This document shows positions 7,654 through 15,955 of a stretch of DNA of 64,000 nt, piece by piece; positions within the stretch are counted from its first letter, which is position 1, and every line of letters starts with the position of its first letter. Under the pieces are notes generated by a model that was given only the letters and a program-made list of their open reading frames with translations, was not told where the DNA came from and searched no databases. The DNA comes from Blastococcus sp. DSM 46786 (GTDB lineage: Bacteria; Actinomycetota; Actinomycetes; Mycobacteriales; Geodermatophilaceae), in contig NZ_FOAO01000002.1 in NCBI RefSeq assembly GCF_900109665.1, positions 248,001 through 312,000 on the forward strand, in the 5' to 3' direction. Position numbers and translations under genes: made by a program.

Positions 7654-9735
7654 ATGGCGGAGAGGGTGCGGGCGGACGACGCCGATGCCGGTGCACCGGC
7701 GGCCGGGTGGGCGTCGGGCCCGCTCGGCGCGGTCCAGGCCGCCGACCGGGAGATCGCCCGGCAGACGGCGCTGCGGGCCCGGGCGATCGCCGATTTCGCC
7801 GCCACCCGGCCCTCCTCCGCGGACCGGCAGCCCGGCGAGCCGGGTGCCATGAGCGCCGACCGCCGGGCCTCGCGCGCGGAGGTGCTGTCCAGAGTCAGCG
7901 AGTGGGCGACGCACGAGCTTTCCCTCGCCCTGTCCCGCACCTCCCAGTCGGCGGAGGCGCTGCTCACCCGGTCCCTCACGCTCGTGCACCGGTTGCCGCA
8001 GACGCTGGACGCCCTCGAGGCGGGGGCGCTCCACGACGGTCACCTGTGGCCGATGCTCGGCACCGTCGCGCCGATCGCCGACGACAGGATCCGGGCCGAG
8101 GTGGAGGCCGAGCTGCTCGCCTGGGCCGCCCGCCGGGTCACCACCCCGGCGCAGCTGGGTGACAAGGCGCGCCGGGTCGTGCTCCGGCGGGACGCCCGGG
8201 ACGCCGCCGGCCGGCTGACCCGTGCCCTCCGCGAGCGCGGCGTCTCCGTCCGGCCCGGTGCTGCCGACGGGACGGCCGTGCTGAGCGCGCTGCTCTCCGT
8301 GCCGGAGGCACAGGCGCTCCTCGACGCGCTGGGCCGGTACGCCGACGCCCTCGAGCCCACCCCCGACGACCGGCGCACCCGTGGGCAGAAGATGGCCGAC
8401 TGCCTGCTCGACCTGGTGCTTCGGCCGGGGGAGAACGGCCTCCCGCCCGTGCAGGCGCAGCTCACCCTGGTGGCCGGTGTGCGCACCGTGCTGGGTGGCG
8501 ACCAGCCGGGGGAGATCAACGGCCAGGTGGTGCCGGCCGAGATGGTGCGGGCTCTCGCCCGCGCGCTGGGCCTCCTGCCCGACCCCGCGGCACCGGCACC
8601 GGCACCGGCACCCACGGAGCCGGACGAGACCGCGCCGCCGGACGCGACCGCGGAGCCGCCCGCAGCCGAGGAGCCGGACGAGACCTGGTCGCCCGGCACC
8701 CGCCCACCGGACGCGTGGGAAGAGGAAGCCCTCGCCGACTGGTGGGCCGCCACCGAGGCGCGGGTGCTGGAGGAGTGGGGTGGTGCGGAGGACCCGCCAC
8801 CCGAGGAGCAAGCCCGGTTCTGGGAGAAAGCGGCCCGCTGGGAGGCGATGCCGGCCGCGGTGGACGTCCTCCCGTGGCTGGACCCTGCCTGGACCGCGGA
8901 CGACGACCCGTGGTCGGAGCCCGGTCCCGAGCGGGGCTCCGGCCCTGCGCCCGCCGGCGCACCGACGCCCGACCTCCGGCCCAGCCCTGCCCTCGCCGAC
9001 GCGCCTGGGCTCGGGTCCTGGGCGGTGGCCGACCGTGCGGTCGAAGCCGCGGGAGCTGTCCTGCTCGAACTGGAGCGGGCGGTGGGGCAGGCGAGAGGTG
9101 CGGTGGCGGCCGCTGAGGTGGCTGACGCGGAGGACGAATCCGCCTGGCAGATGAGCGCGGAAGGGCGGTCGTCCTCGGCCTGTGACGCGCTCACCGCACT
9201 CGGAGCCGCGACGCAGGCTCATCGCACCGCACTCGCCGAGCTGCTCGGCCGGACCGGTGGCGGTGGGCTGGTCGACCGCCCGCGGATCGCCCTCGTCGAC
9301 GAGCTGACGGGCGCACTGGTGGCGCTCACCGACGCCGATGAACTCCGCCGGCGGTCCCGGTGCGAGGCCGGCGCCTGCCGGCGGGACCCGGCCCGCTGCA
9401 CCCACGACCTGAGCGCCCTGCCCGGCCTCGGCGCTCCGCCGCCGACCGACGGGTACCGGCCAGGCGCCCGGCTCGACCGGTTCCTGCGGGCCCGCGACCG
9501 TCGGTGCCGGTTCGCCGGCTGCCGCCGGCCGGTACCCCGGGGCGGCGAGCTGGATCACGACCGGCCCTGGCCCGAAGGGGAGACGAGTGCGGCGAACCTG
9601 GTCGGCTACTGCACCCCGCACCACCGCGGCAAGCACCAGGCGCCGGGGTGGCAGCACGAGCTGGCCGACGACGGCACGCTCACCGTGACCACCCCCAGCG
9701 GTTTGGTGGCTTCGACGTCCCCGCCGCCGTTCTGA
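7654..9735 (+). CDS. DUF222/HNH endonuclease-domain protein (13E12 type), SOS-controlled
   Basis: A 693-residue protein with a helical DUF222 domain (about 1-300, including LSLALSRTSQSAEALLTRSL and RTRGQKMADCLLDLVL), a long Pro/Ala/acidic linker (about 310-430), and a C-terminal HNH nuclease. The nuclease region reads DRFLRARDRRCRFAGCRR, GELDHDRPW, and CTPHHRGKHQ, which supplies the Cys and His residues of a beta-beta-alpha metal finger. Members of the mycobacterial REP13E12 family share this layout and several are DNA-damage induced. The ATG at 7654 follows the SOS box directly, so the mRNA has little or no leader. The next gene, a PIN-like protein, starts 34 bp downstream and may be co-transcribed. 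Confidence 0.85.
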   Translation: MAERVRADDADAGAPAAGWASGPLGAVQAADREIARQTALRARAIADFAATRPSSADRQPGEPGAMSADRRASRAEVLSRVSEWATHELSLALSRTSQSAEALLTRSLTLVHRLPQTLDALEAGALHDGHLWPMLGTVAPIADDRIRAEVEAELLAWAARRVTTPAQLGDKARRVVLRRDARDAAGRLTRALRERGVSVRPGAADGTAVLSALLSVPEAQALLDALGRYADALEPTPDDRRTRGQKMADCLLDLVLRPGENGLPPVQAQLTLVAGVRTVLGGDQPGEINGQVVPAEMVRALARALGLLPDPAAPAPAPAPTEPDETAPPDATAEPPAAEEPDETWSPGTRPPDAWEEEALADWWAATEARVLEEWGGAEDPPPEEQARFWEKAARWEAMPAAVDVLPWLDPAWTADDDPWSEPGPERGSGPAPAGAPTPDLRPSPALADAPGLGSWAVADRAVEAAGAVLLELERAVGQARGAVAAAEVADAEDESAWQMSAEGRSSSACDALTALGAATQAHRTALAELLGRTGGGGLVDRPRIALVDELTGALVALTDADELRRRSRCEAGACRRDPARCTHDLSALPGLGAPPPTDGYRPGARLDRFLRARDRRCRFAGCRRPVPRGGELDHDRPWPEGETSAANLVGYCTPHHRGKHQAPGWQHELADDGTLTVTTPSGLVASTSPPPF

Positions 9736-9769
9736 TGCGCGCCCGCGGCAGCGGCTACGGTGCGGGCGC

Positions 9770-10177
9770 ATGACGCGGTTCGTGATCGACGCACCGACCC
9801 TGCTGCATCTGGTCGCCGAGCGCGTCGACGTCGCGCCAGACCACCAGCTGGTCGCCCCCCAGGTCCTGCGCTCCCAGGCGCTCGAGCTGCTCTTCGCCGC
9901 CGTCTCCCGAGGTGAGCTCACCGAGGCCGACGCGCTCGAGCGTCACGACACGATGACCCGGGTCAAGGTCCGGTCGCTCGGTGACCGGGTCTCACGACGA
10001 GTCGCCCGGCAGATCGCTCGCGAGCACGGCCTGGCCTCGACGACCTACGCCGAATACCTGGCTGTCACCCGGCTGCAGGCCGACGTGTTCGTATCCGTCG
10101 ATCCAGCAGCCCGGGCTCGGGCCCAGGATGTCGTCCCCGTCGGCTCTGTCGATCAGTTGTCGACCGGGATCGGGTGA
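9770..10177 (+). CDS. PIN-domain-like protein (VapC-type), no visible antitoxin
   Basis: A 135-residue protein with PIN-like features: FVIDAPTLLHL at 4-14 with an early Asp, a helical middle with LRSQALELLF, and a late LAVTRLQADVFVSVD strand ending in Asp. The usual central Asp of VapC toxins (DALYLALA-like) is replaced by TTYAEYLA, so catalytic competence is uncertain; a neighbouring Glu might substitute. PIN proteins are Mg-dependent RNases, often toxins. No small antitoxin gene adjoins it: the 34-bp gap before it is too short and the gene after it is convergent. It may be an orphan, or may act with the SOS-controlled HNH protein upstream. Confidence 0.6.
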   Translation: MTRFVIDAPTLLHLVAERVDVAPDHQLVAPQVLRSQALELLFAAVSRGELTEADALERHDTMTRVKVRSLGDRVSRRVARQIAREHGLASTTYAEYLAVTRLQADVFVSVDPAARARAQDVVPVGSVDQLSTGIG

Positions 10178-10186
10178 GGCGAGCGC

Positions 10187-11872
10187 TCAGTCGGCCGGCT
10201 CGTCCACCCAGTCGGGGCCGTTGACCTCACCCGGGCCGGCCAGGTCGGCGGCGTCGACGATCGTGTAGGCGTAGCCCTGCTCGGCGAGGAAGCGCTGCCG
10301 GTGGGCGGCGTACTCGCTGTCGAGGGTGTCGCGGCTGACCACGGTGTAGAAGTGCGCCTGCCGCCCGTCGGCCTTGGGCCGCAGCACCCGGCCGAGCCGC
10401 TGCGCCTCCTCCTGGCGCGACCCGAACGTCCCCGACACCTGCACCGCGACCGCGGCCTCGGGCAGGTCGATGGAGAAGTTCGCGACCTTCGAGACGACGA
10501 GGGTCTTGATCTCCCCGACCCGGAAGGCCTGGAACAGCCGCTCCCGCTCCTTGTTCGTCGTCGACCCCTGGATCACCGGGGCGTCGAGCGCCTCACCCAG
10601 CGCCTCGAGCTGGTCGAGGTAGGCGCCGATGACCAGCTTCTGCTCGTCGGGGTGCCGGTCGAGCACTCGGCGGATCACCGGCAGCTTCGACGTCGCGGTC
10701 GCCGCGATCCGGTAGCGCTCCTCGGGTTCGGCGACGGCGTAGGTCATCCGCTCCTCGTCGTCGAGCGCGACCCGCACCTCCACGCACTCGGCCGGCGCGA
10801 TGTAGCCCTGCTGCTCGATGTCCTTCCACGGGGCGTCGTAGCGCTTGGGCCCGATGAGCGAGAAGACGTCGTCCTCCCGCCCGTCCTCGCGCACGAGCGT
10901 CGCGGTCAACCCCAGCCGGCGGCGGGACTGCAGGTCGGCGGTCAGCCGGAAGATCGGCGCGGGCAGCAGGTGGACCTCGTCGTAGACGATCAGGCCCCAG
11001 TCCTGTGCGTCGAAGAGGTCCAGGTGCCGGTACTCGCCCTTCCGGCGGGTGGTGATCACCTGGTAGGTCGCGATGGTGACCGGCCGGATCTCCTTGCGCT
11101 CGCCGGAGTACTCGCCGATCTCCTCATCGGTCAGCGTCGTGCGCGCGATCAGCTCGCGCTTCCACTGCCGCCCCGAGACGGTGTTGGTCACCAGGATCAG
11201 CGTGGTCGCCTTCGCCTCGGCCATCGCCGCGGCGCCGACCAGCGTCTTGCCCGCACCGCAGGGCAGCACGACGACGCCCGAGCCGCCGGCCCAGAAGCCG
11301 TCCACGGCCTCCTGCTGGTAGTCCCGCAGCTGCCAGCTGTCCTGCTCCAGGAAGATCGGGTGCGCCTGCCCGTCGACGTAGCCGGCGAGGTCCTCGGCCG
11401 GCCAGCCGATCTTGAGCAGCGCCTGCTTGAGCCGGCCACGCTCCGAGGGGTGGACGACGACGCTGTCGGCGTCGATCCGGGCGCCCAGCATCGGGGCGAC
11501 CTTCTTGGACCGGACGACCTCCTCCAGCACCGCCCGGTCGGTGGAGCTCAGCACCAGCCCGTGCACCGGGTCGTTCTGCAGGGTCAGCCGGCCGAAGCGG
11601 TCCATCGTGTCGGCGACGTCGACCAGCAGCGCGTGCGGCACGGGGTAGCGCGAGTAGCGCACCAGGGCGTCGACGACCTGCTCGGCGTCGTGCCCGGCGG
11701 CGCGCGCGTTCCACAGCGCCAGCGGCGTCACGCGGTAGGTGTGCACGTGCTCGGGGGAGCGCTCCAGCTCCGCGAAGGGCGCGATCGCGGCGCGGCAGTC
11801 ACGGGCCAGCGGGTGGTCGACCTCGAGCAGCAGGGTCTTGTCCGACTGGACGATCAGGGGGCCGTCAGGCAC
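10187..11872 (-). CDS. xpb: XPB-type DNA repair helicase
   Basis: A 561-residue SF2 helicase of the bacterial XPB family (Mycobacterium tuberculosis Rv0861c type). An N-terminal XPB-type domain precedes the helicase core: Walker A GAGKT at 206-210, DEVH at 298-301, LGLTATLVRED near 320-330 with the RED motif of XPB, and a C-terminal QVSGTFGSRQEEAQRLGRVLRPK motif VI. In archaea and eukaryotes XPB unwinds DNA in nucleotide excision repair; the bacterial role is likely repair. The GTG at 11872 has GGAGAG 9 bases upstream; an upstream ATG is out of frame. Its usual partner gene (Helicase_C_3 protein) lies 930 bp upstream on the same strand, split from it by two small genes. Confidence 0.9.
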   Translation of the reverse strand: MPDGPLIVQSDKTLLLEVDHPLARDCRAAIAPFAELERSPEHVHTYRVTPLALWNARAAGHDAEQVVDALVRYSRYPVPHALLVDVADTMDRFGRLTLQNDPVHGLVLSSTDRAVLEEVVRSKKVAPMLGARIDADSVVVHPSERGRLKQALLKIGWPAEDLAGYVDGQAHPIFLEQDSWQLRDYQQEAVDGFWAGGSGVVVLPCGAGKTLVGAAAMAEAKATTLILVTNTVSGRQWKRELIARTTLTDEEIGEYSGERKEIRPVTIATYQVITTRRKGEYRHLDLFDAQDWGLIVYDEVHLLPAPIFRLTADLQSRRRLGLTATLVREDGREDDVFSLIGPKRYDAPWKDIEQQGYIAPAECVEVRVALDDEERMTYAVAEPEERYRIAATATSKLPVIRRVLDRHPDEQKLVIGAYLDQLEALGEALDAPVIQGSTTNKERERLFQAFRVGEIKTLVVSKVANFSIDLPEAAVAVQVSGTFGSRQEEAQRLGRVLRPKADGRQAHFYTVVSRDTLDSEYAAHRQRFLAEQGYAYTIVDAADLAGPGEVNGPDWVDEPAD

Positions 11873-11984
11873 GCGTCAACTCTCTCCATGGGATGCGGAC
11901 TGCCCACGGTAACGCCGGGGGACGACGCGACCTTCCCTCTCACGGGGGTCGGGGGACGACGCGGGCGCCGATAGGTTGGCCGGC

Positions 11985-12485
11985 ATGGGCTCGGGGCGGT
12001 GGTGGTTCGTCGCGGGGGCCGCCGCCTGCGCGGCGGCCTGGACCTGGTCGCTGGCCAGGCTGCCCGAGCGGGTGCCGGTCCACTTCGGGGGCGCCGGCGA
12101 CCCGGACCGGTGGGCCGGCCGCGCGGAGGCGCTGTGGACCTCCGGGTTGCTGGCGCTGGGCATGGCACTGCTCTTCGCCGGCCTGGTGGTGATGGTCCAC
12201 CGAGCGCCCGCCCACCTGTTCGACGTGCCGCACCCCGAGTACTGGAAGCGCCCCGAGCGCCTGCCGCGCCTGCGGGCCCTCGTGGCCGACGACCTGTGGT
12301 GGATCGGCGCCTGGACGCTGCTGCTGATCGCCGCGGTGCAGGTGCTCGTGGTCCGCGCCGCGCGATCGGCCGACCCCCGGCTCGACGGCTGGGCCTTCGC
12401 CGTCCTCGGGCTCTACCTGCTGGCGGTCCTCGGCCGGGTCGGCTGGATGCTCACCCGCCGCTACGCCGTGCCGGATCCGGGCTGA
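11985..12485 (+). CDS. DUF1648-type membrane protein
   Basis: A 166-residue membrane protein. The N-terminal helix is followed by LARLPERVPVHFGGAGDPDRW, the diagnostic DUF1648 signature (a PxHFxxxGxPD pattern), and there are further helices at about 45-65, 105-125 and 135-155. Its function is unknown; relatives include SdpI-like immunity proteins, but this one is not next to a toxin. The ATG at 11985 is chosen over a TTG at 11976 because TAGGTT at 11972-11977 is well placed as a -10 box for a leaderless transcript. It overlaps the convergent DUF1905 gene by 35 bases. Confidence 0.7.
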   Translation: MGSGRWWFVAGAAACAAAWTWSLARLPERVPVHFGGAGDPDRWAGRAEALWTSGLLALGMALLFAGLVVMVHRAPAHLFDVPHPEYWKRPERLPRLRALVADDLWWIGAWTLLLIAAVQVLVVRAARSADPRLDGWAFAVLGLYLLAVLGRVGWMLTRRYAVPDPG

Positions 12486-12768
12486 CGGCGAGCTCGACCC
12501 GCACCCGGTCGCCGGCCCGCAACCCCTCGGCGGCCCGCACCGGCTTCTTCACCGGCAGCACGAAGGAGCCGCTCCGCGCGTCGGGGAACACCGACGTCTG
12601 CCACGAGGTGCCGCCGACGGTGGCGGTGACGCGCACGGAGCCGAAGCCGGCGCGCGCGGCCGCGCCGAGCTCCCGCACGTCGTCGGCGACCTCCGGCGGC
12701 AGGGTGAGGAAGTGCCACCCGGCCGGGCCGTCGTGCAGCCAGAGGACGGCGGTGAACGTCTCGGTCAC
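12451..12768 (-). CDS. DUF1905 domain protein
   Basis: A 105-residue protein matching the DUF1905 beta-barrel family: FTAVLWLHDGPAGWHFLTLP, then VRVTATVGGTSWQTSVFPD, SFVLPVKKPVR and GDRVRVELAV. The function is not established; the domain is often fused to or near YdeI-like proteins. I chose GTG at 12768; the frame stays open further upstream, but residues beyond this point are low-complexity and overlap the Helicase_C_3 gene's end region. Its 3' end overlaps the end of the DUF1648 gene on the other strand. Confidence 0.7.
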   Translation of the reverse strand: MTETFTAVLWLHDGPAGWHFLTLPPEVADDVRELGAAARAGFGSVRVTATVGGTSWQTSVFPDARSGSFVLPVKKPVRAAEGLRAGDRVRVELAVSPDPARRSGG

Positions 12769-12802
12769 GGCGGCACGGTAGGCCGCCCCACCGACGGGAC
12801 GG

Positions 12803-15046
12803 TCAGCTCGCGTCGTCCTCCACCAGGGCCACCGACGTGATGCGGTGGACGGCGAAGGTGCGGCTCTCCCCGCGTCGCTCGTCGTAGCCCTGCAGGAAGC
12901 CCCCGGCCAGCGAGACCGGCTGCACCACGCGCTGGCTGCCGCTGCCCTGGGCGTCCACGTACCCCAGCCACACCGGCACACCCTCCCGGACCGCCCGTGA
13001 CAAGAGCTCCAGCGTCGACGCCGTCGTCACCCCGGGCACCTGGCGCACCGCCTCGCCGCGGCGTGCGGCGAGGGCCGCGTCACCGGCACGGATCTCCCGC
13101 ACCGTCGTGTCCAGGTCGGCCCCGCTCAGCGGTCGCGGCGCGGACGGCGGCTCGGCGCCGCGGCGGCCGGCGGCGCGCGGCCGGGCCGGCGGCCGGGTGA
13201 GCACCGCCCCGCCCGGGTGCTCGCCGGCCGGGGCGTAACCGGCCTCGCGCAGCACGGTGAGCACCTCGTCGGCGCCCAGCCCGCTGACGAGCACCCCCGG
13301 GGCCAGCCGGCGCAGCTCGGCGGCCGCGGTGCGCCGGTCGCCGAGCACCTGGGAGAGCAGCCCGTGGTCGTCGGAGCGCACGTAGGACTCGATCGACCCC
13401 ACCCGCAGCCGCCCGTGCTGGCGAGCCACGTCGTCGACCAGGTAGTCCAGCGCCTGGGGGACCGGGGTGCGGGACGCCTTCGCGAAGAAGTCGTGCAGGT
13501 CCGGCGCCGACCAGCCTGCGTCCAGCGCCCGGCGGACCGAGGGCTCCGACACCCGGAACACCGTCGCCCCGCCGGAGGACTCGACGTCGGCGACGACCGA
13601 GAGGGTGTCGGCCAGGTCGGCGACCAGCGGCCCCGGGGCGATCAGCGAGAGGTCCGGCTGGGCGAGCACGTGGTCGACCGGCTCGGGCAGCAGCCCGCGC
13701 ACGCCGTCGGCGGCGCCGTCCTCCCCGGTGGCGAGCAGCCCGCGGCCGCCGGTGGAGGGCACCCCGCCCACGAGCACGCCCAGCCGCGCGGCCTCGGCCA
13801 GCATGTCGGGCACCGGCGCCAGCCGGTCGGCCCGGCGCGGGGTGCGCCAGCGCAGCAGCGCGACGAGCTCGTCGGGCGGCAGCCCGGAACCCGGCGGCAG
13901 CTCGGCGAGCACGGCCAGCGCCGACCGGCGGATCGCCGGCGCGGTGTGCCGCACCAGGTCGGGGGAGAGCGGGTTGGCGGCCTTGCCGGCCACATCGCGC
14001 ACGCCCACCAGGGAGGGCAACCGGACGGCGCCCAGCCACCCGGCGGCCAGCACCGCCCAGCGGTCGGCGAGGTCCTGTTCCCGCCAGACGTCGTAGGCGC
14101 GGGTGGGCAGCCACTCGTCGCGGTGCGGCCCGCCGACGTCGAGCAGCCCGGCGGCGTGCGCCAGCTCCAGCAGCCAGGCGGCGTCGGGCTCGGCCACCTT
14201 GAGCGTCTTGGCCAGCCGCTTCTGGTCGCGGACGCCCACCCCGCCGCTGCGCAGCAGCCCGGCCGCCTCCTCCTCCAGCAGCGCCAGCAGCTCGCCGACC
14301 CGCCCGACCTGCTCCAGCGCCGCACCGGCGGACTGCCGGTCCACCGCCTGCGGGTCGCGCGTCACCGGAGCGGGCTCCGGCCGCCGCCGCGGCGGTCCGT
14401 AGGGCCGGTCGCCGCGCAGCAGCAGCCCCAGCTCGCGGGGGAGCTCGACGTTCAGCGCGTCGATGCGGGCCAGCAGGCCCCGCTGCAGCAGCCGCCGCGC
14501 CGGGGTGGCCCCGCCGTTCGGCGCCTCGGGGAGGTGCCCGACCGGGCGGTCGCCGGCCAGCCGCTCCAGGACGGCGCGCTCCTCGGGATCCAGCTCGGCG
14601 ACGGCGGCGGGCAGGTCCGCGGGCAGCTGCAGCCGCAGGTCGACCGCCCGGCGGCCCAGCCCGGCGGGGTGCCGGACGGCGCGGCGCACCGGGTCGGGGG
14701 CGTGCAGGACGTCGTCGCCCCACAGCAGCGCCTGCGTGGTGAGCGCCTCGACGGCGGCCTCGACCACCTCGTCGGGCACCTCCGGCAGCGCGGCGACCAG
14801 CGCGTCGGGCGGCATCCCGTCGGTGGGCGCCAGCAGGACGGCGTCGAGCACCTGCAGCGTCGCGGCGTCGAGCTCGTCGAGGGCGCGGTCGACCGACACC
14901 GGGACGGCGAGCCGGCTGGCCAGCGCGACGACGTCGGAGGGGGCGGGGCGGGCGACGTCGGGCCGGGCCGCCAGCAACGCGCGCAGCTGCTCGTCGCTGC
15001 GGGTGCGCAACCAGGCGGCGAGCGTCGCAGGGGCTTCCGTGGACAT
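12803..15046 (-). CDS. Helicase_C_3 / XPB-associated domain protein
   Basis: A 747-residue protein of the helicase-associated family found beside XPB in actinobacteria (M. tuberculosis Rv0862c type). It opens with LAAWLRTRSDEQLRALLAARPD, continues with winged-helix-like repeats (LDELDAATLQVLDAVLLAP), and ends with VWLGYVDAQGSGSQRVVQPVSL and a WYL-like beta domain (GYDERRGESRTFAVHRI). It has no Walker motifs of its own, so it is not an active helicase and probably acts with DNA or XPB. The ATG at 15046 (MSTEAPATL) has GGAACGG just upstream. In this genome the XPB gene is downstream on the same strand but no longer adjacent. Confidence 0.8.
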   Translation of the reverse strand: MSTEAPATLAAWLRTRSDEQLRALLAARPDVARPAPSDVVALASRLAVPVSVDRALDELDAATLQVLDAVLLAPTDGMPPDALVAALPEVPDEVVEAAVEALTTQALLWGDDVLHAPDPVRRAVRHPAGLGRRAVDLRLQLPADLPAAVAELDPEERAVLERLAGDRPVGHLPEAPNGGATPARRLLQRGLLARIDALNVELPRELGLLLRGDRPYGPPRRRPEPAPVTRDPQAVDRQSAGAALEQVGRVGELLALLEEEAAGLLRSGGVGVRDQKRLAKTLKVAEPDAAWLLELAHAAGLLDVGGPHRDEWLPTRAYDVWREQDLADRWAVLAAGWLGAVRLPSLVGVRDVAGKAANPLSPDLVRHTAPAIRRSALAVLAELPPGSGLPPDELVALLRWRTPRRADRLAPVPDMLAEAARLGVLVGGVPSTGGRGLLATGEDGAADGVRGLLPEPVDHVLAQPDLSLIAPGPLVADLADTLSVVADVESSGGATVFRVSEPSVRRALDAGWSAPDLHDFFAKASRTPVPQALDYLVDDVARQHGRLRVGSIESYVRSDDHGLLSQVLGDRRTAAAELRRLAPGVLVSGLGADEVLTVLREAGYAPAGEHPGGAVLTRPPARPRAAGRRGAEPPSAPRPLSGADLDTTVREIRAGDAALAARRGEAVRQVPGVTTASTLELLSRAVREGVPVWLGYVDAQGSGSQRVVQPVSLAGGFLQGYDERRGESRTFAVHRITSVALVEDDAS

Positions 15047-15098
15047 CCGTTCCACGCTACGTCGCCGTCCCCGCGGACGCTGCTGCCAGCATGGGCCC

Positions 15099-15611
15099 AT
15101 GCACCCCGCGAGTGACGACCCCGCCACCCGGACCGCCCTGGCCGCCCTCCAGGTCGGGGCGCTGCGCTGGCTGGGCGGCGGCGCCATCGCCGTCGTCCTC
15201 GGCGTCCTGCTCGGCCTCGCCACCGTGACGTTGGCCGGGGAGGACGGCCGGCGGGTGCCCGGTGCCGGGCTCGCCGTCCTCGCCCTCGTCCTCGGCGGGC
15301 TGGCCGCCGTCGTCGTCGGCGCCGGCGCGTTGCTGCGCACCCGCCGCTGGCGGCGGGCGCTGGCCGGCACCACGTGGCGCACGGGGCAGCTCTACGTCGC
15401 CGGGCCCGCGGTGCTCTCCTTCGAGCCCGACGGCGGGGACGACGCCGTGCACCTGCGGCTGCTGAGCACCGCGATCTGGCGCACCCGCGCGGTGCAGGCC
15501 CTCGACGGGGCCGGCGTGCTCGCCGCACCGGTCGGGCCCGGGCAGTGGGTGTTCACCGCCGAGGGAGCGGGCACCCTCTACGGGGCCCGCGTCACCGCTC
15601 GCGGGCGCTGA
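15099..15611 (+). CDS. Hypothetical two-helix membrane protein
   Basis: A 170-residue protein with two predicted membrane helices at about 24-46 and 56-78, after a short cytoplasmic start ([12 protein letters not shown]). A soluble region of about 90 residues follows, with mixed strands such as [20 protein letters not shown] and [21 protein letters not shown] do not recognise the family. The start ATG at 15099 is the first in frame near the beginning of coding character. The gene is divergent from the Helicase_C_3 gene, so the 52-bp gap must hold both promoters. Confidence 0.6.
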   Translation: MHPASDDPATRTALAALQVGALRWLGGGAIAVVLGVLLGLATVTLAGEDGRRVPGAGLAVLALVLGGLAAVVVGAGALLRTRRWRRALAGTTWRTGQLYVAGPAVLSFEPDGGDDAVHLRLLSTAIWRTRAVQALDGAGVLAAPVGPGQWVFTAEGAGTLYGARVTARGR

Positions 15612-15727
15612 CCGCGACACCACCGCCACCACGGGGGGCGGTGGCGCGCGGTCGGCAGGTCGGTCAGGAGAAGATGTCGGGCAACAGTGCACCGCGCGGT
15701 GCACCCGCTACCGCACACGGAGGCGTC

Positions 15728-15955
15728 ATGGCCAAGCGCAACGAGAAGCACGCGCACCTGGTGGAACCCACCTGGGGCGAGTCCGACGGCGGTGGCCCGC
15801 CGATCACCGAGCTCTCCGCCTCGGTCGCCGGTGGGCTGTCGCCGTTCGGCGAGGACCACGGCTTCCCGCTCCCGGCCGACCGGCTGCGCTACGCCCACCC
15901 GACGGACAAGCCCAACCGGGCCGGCGTCCAGACCGCAGAGGGTCGGCGGCGGTGA
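15728..15955 (+). CDS. Hypothetical 75-aa protein upstream of acyl-CoA synthetase
   Basis: A 75-residue soluble protein, Lys/His-rich at the start ([18 protein letters not shown]) and Gly/Pro-rich later, with no membrane helix or recognised domain. A GGAGG ribosome-binding site lies 5 bases before the ATG. Its stop overlaps the start of the acyl-CoA synthetase (GTGA), so the two are probably co-translated. The product is unknown; it may be a conserved small actinobacterial protein or serve mainly as a coupling leader. Confidence 0.6.
   Translation: MAKRNEKHAHLVEPTWGESDGGGPPITELSASVAGGLSPFGEDHGFPLPADRLRYAHPTDKPNRAGVQTAEGRRR

Noticed and set aside
9770-10177. Type II VapBC toxin-antitoxin operon
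   Set aside because: No antitoxin-sized ORF lies on either side of the PIN-like gene and one acidic residue is missing, so I call it only PIN-like.
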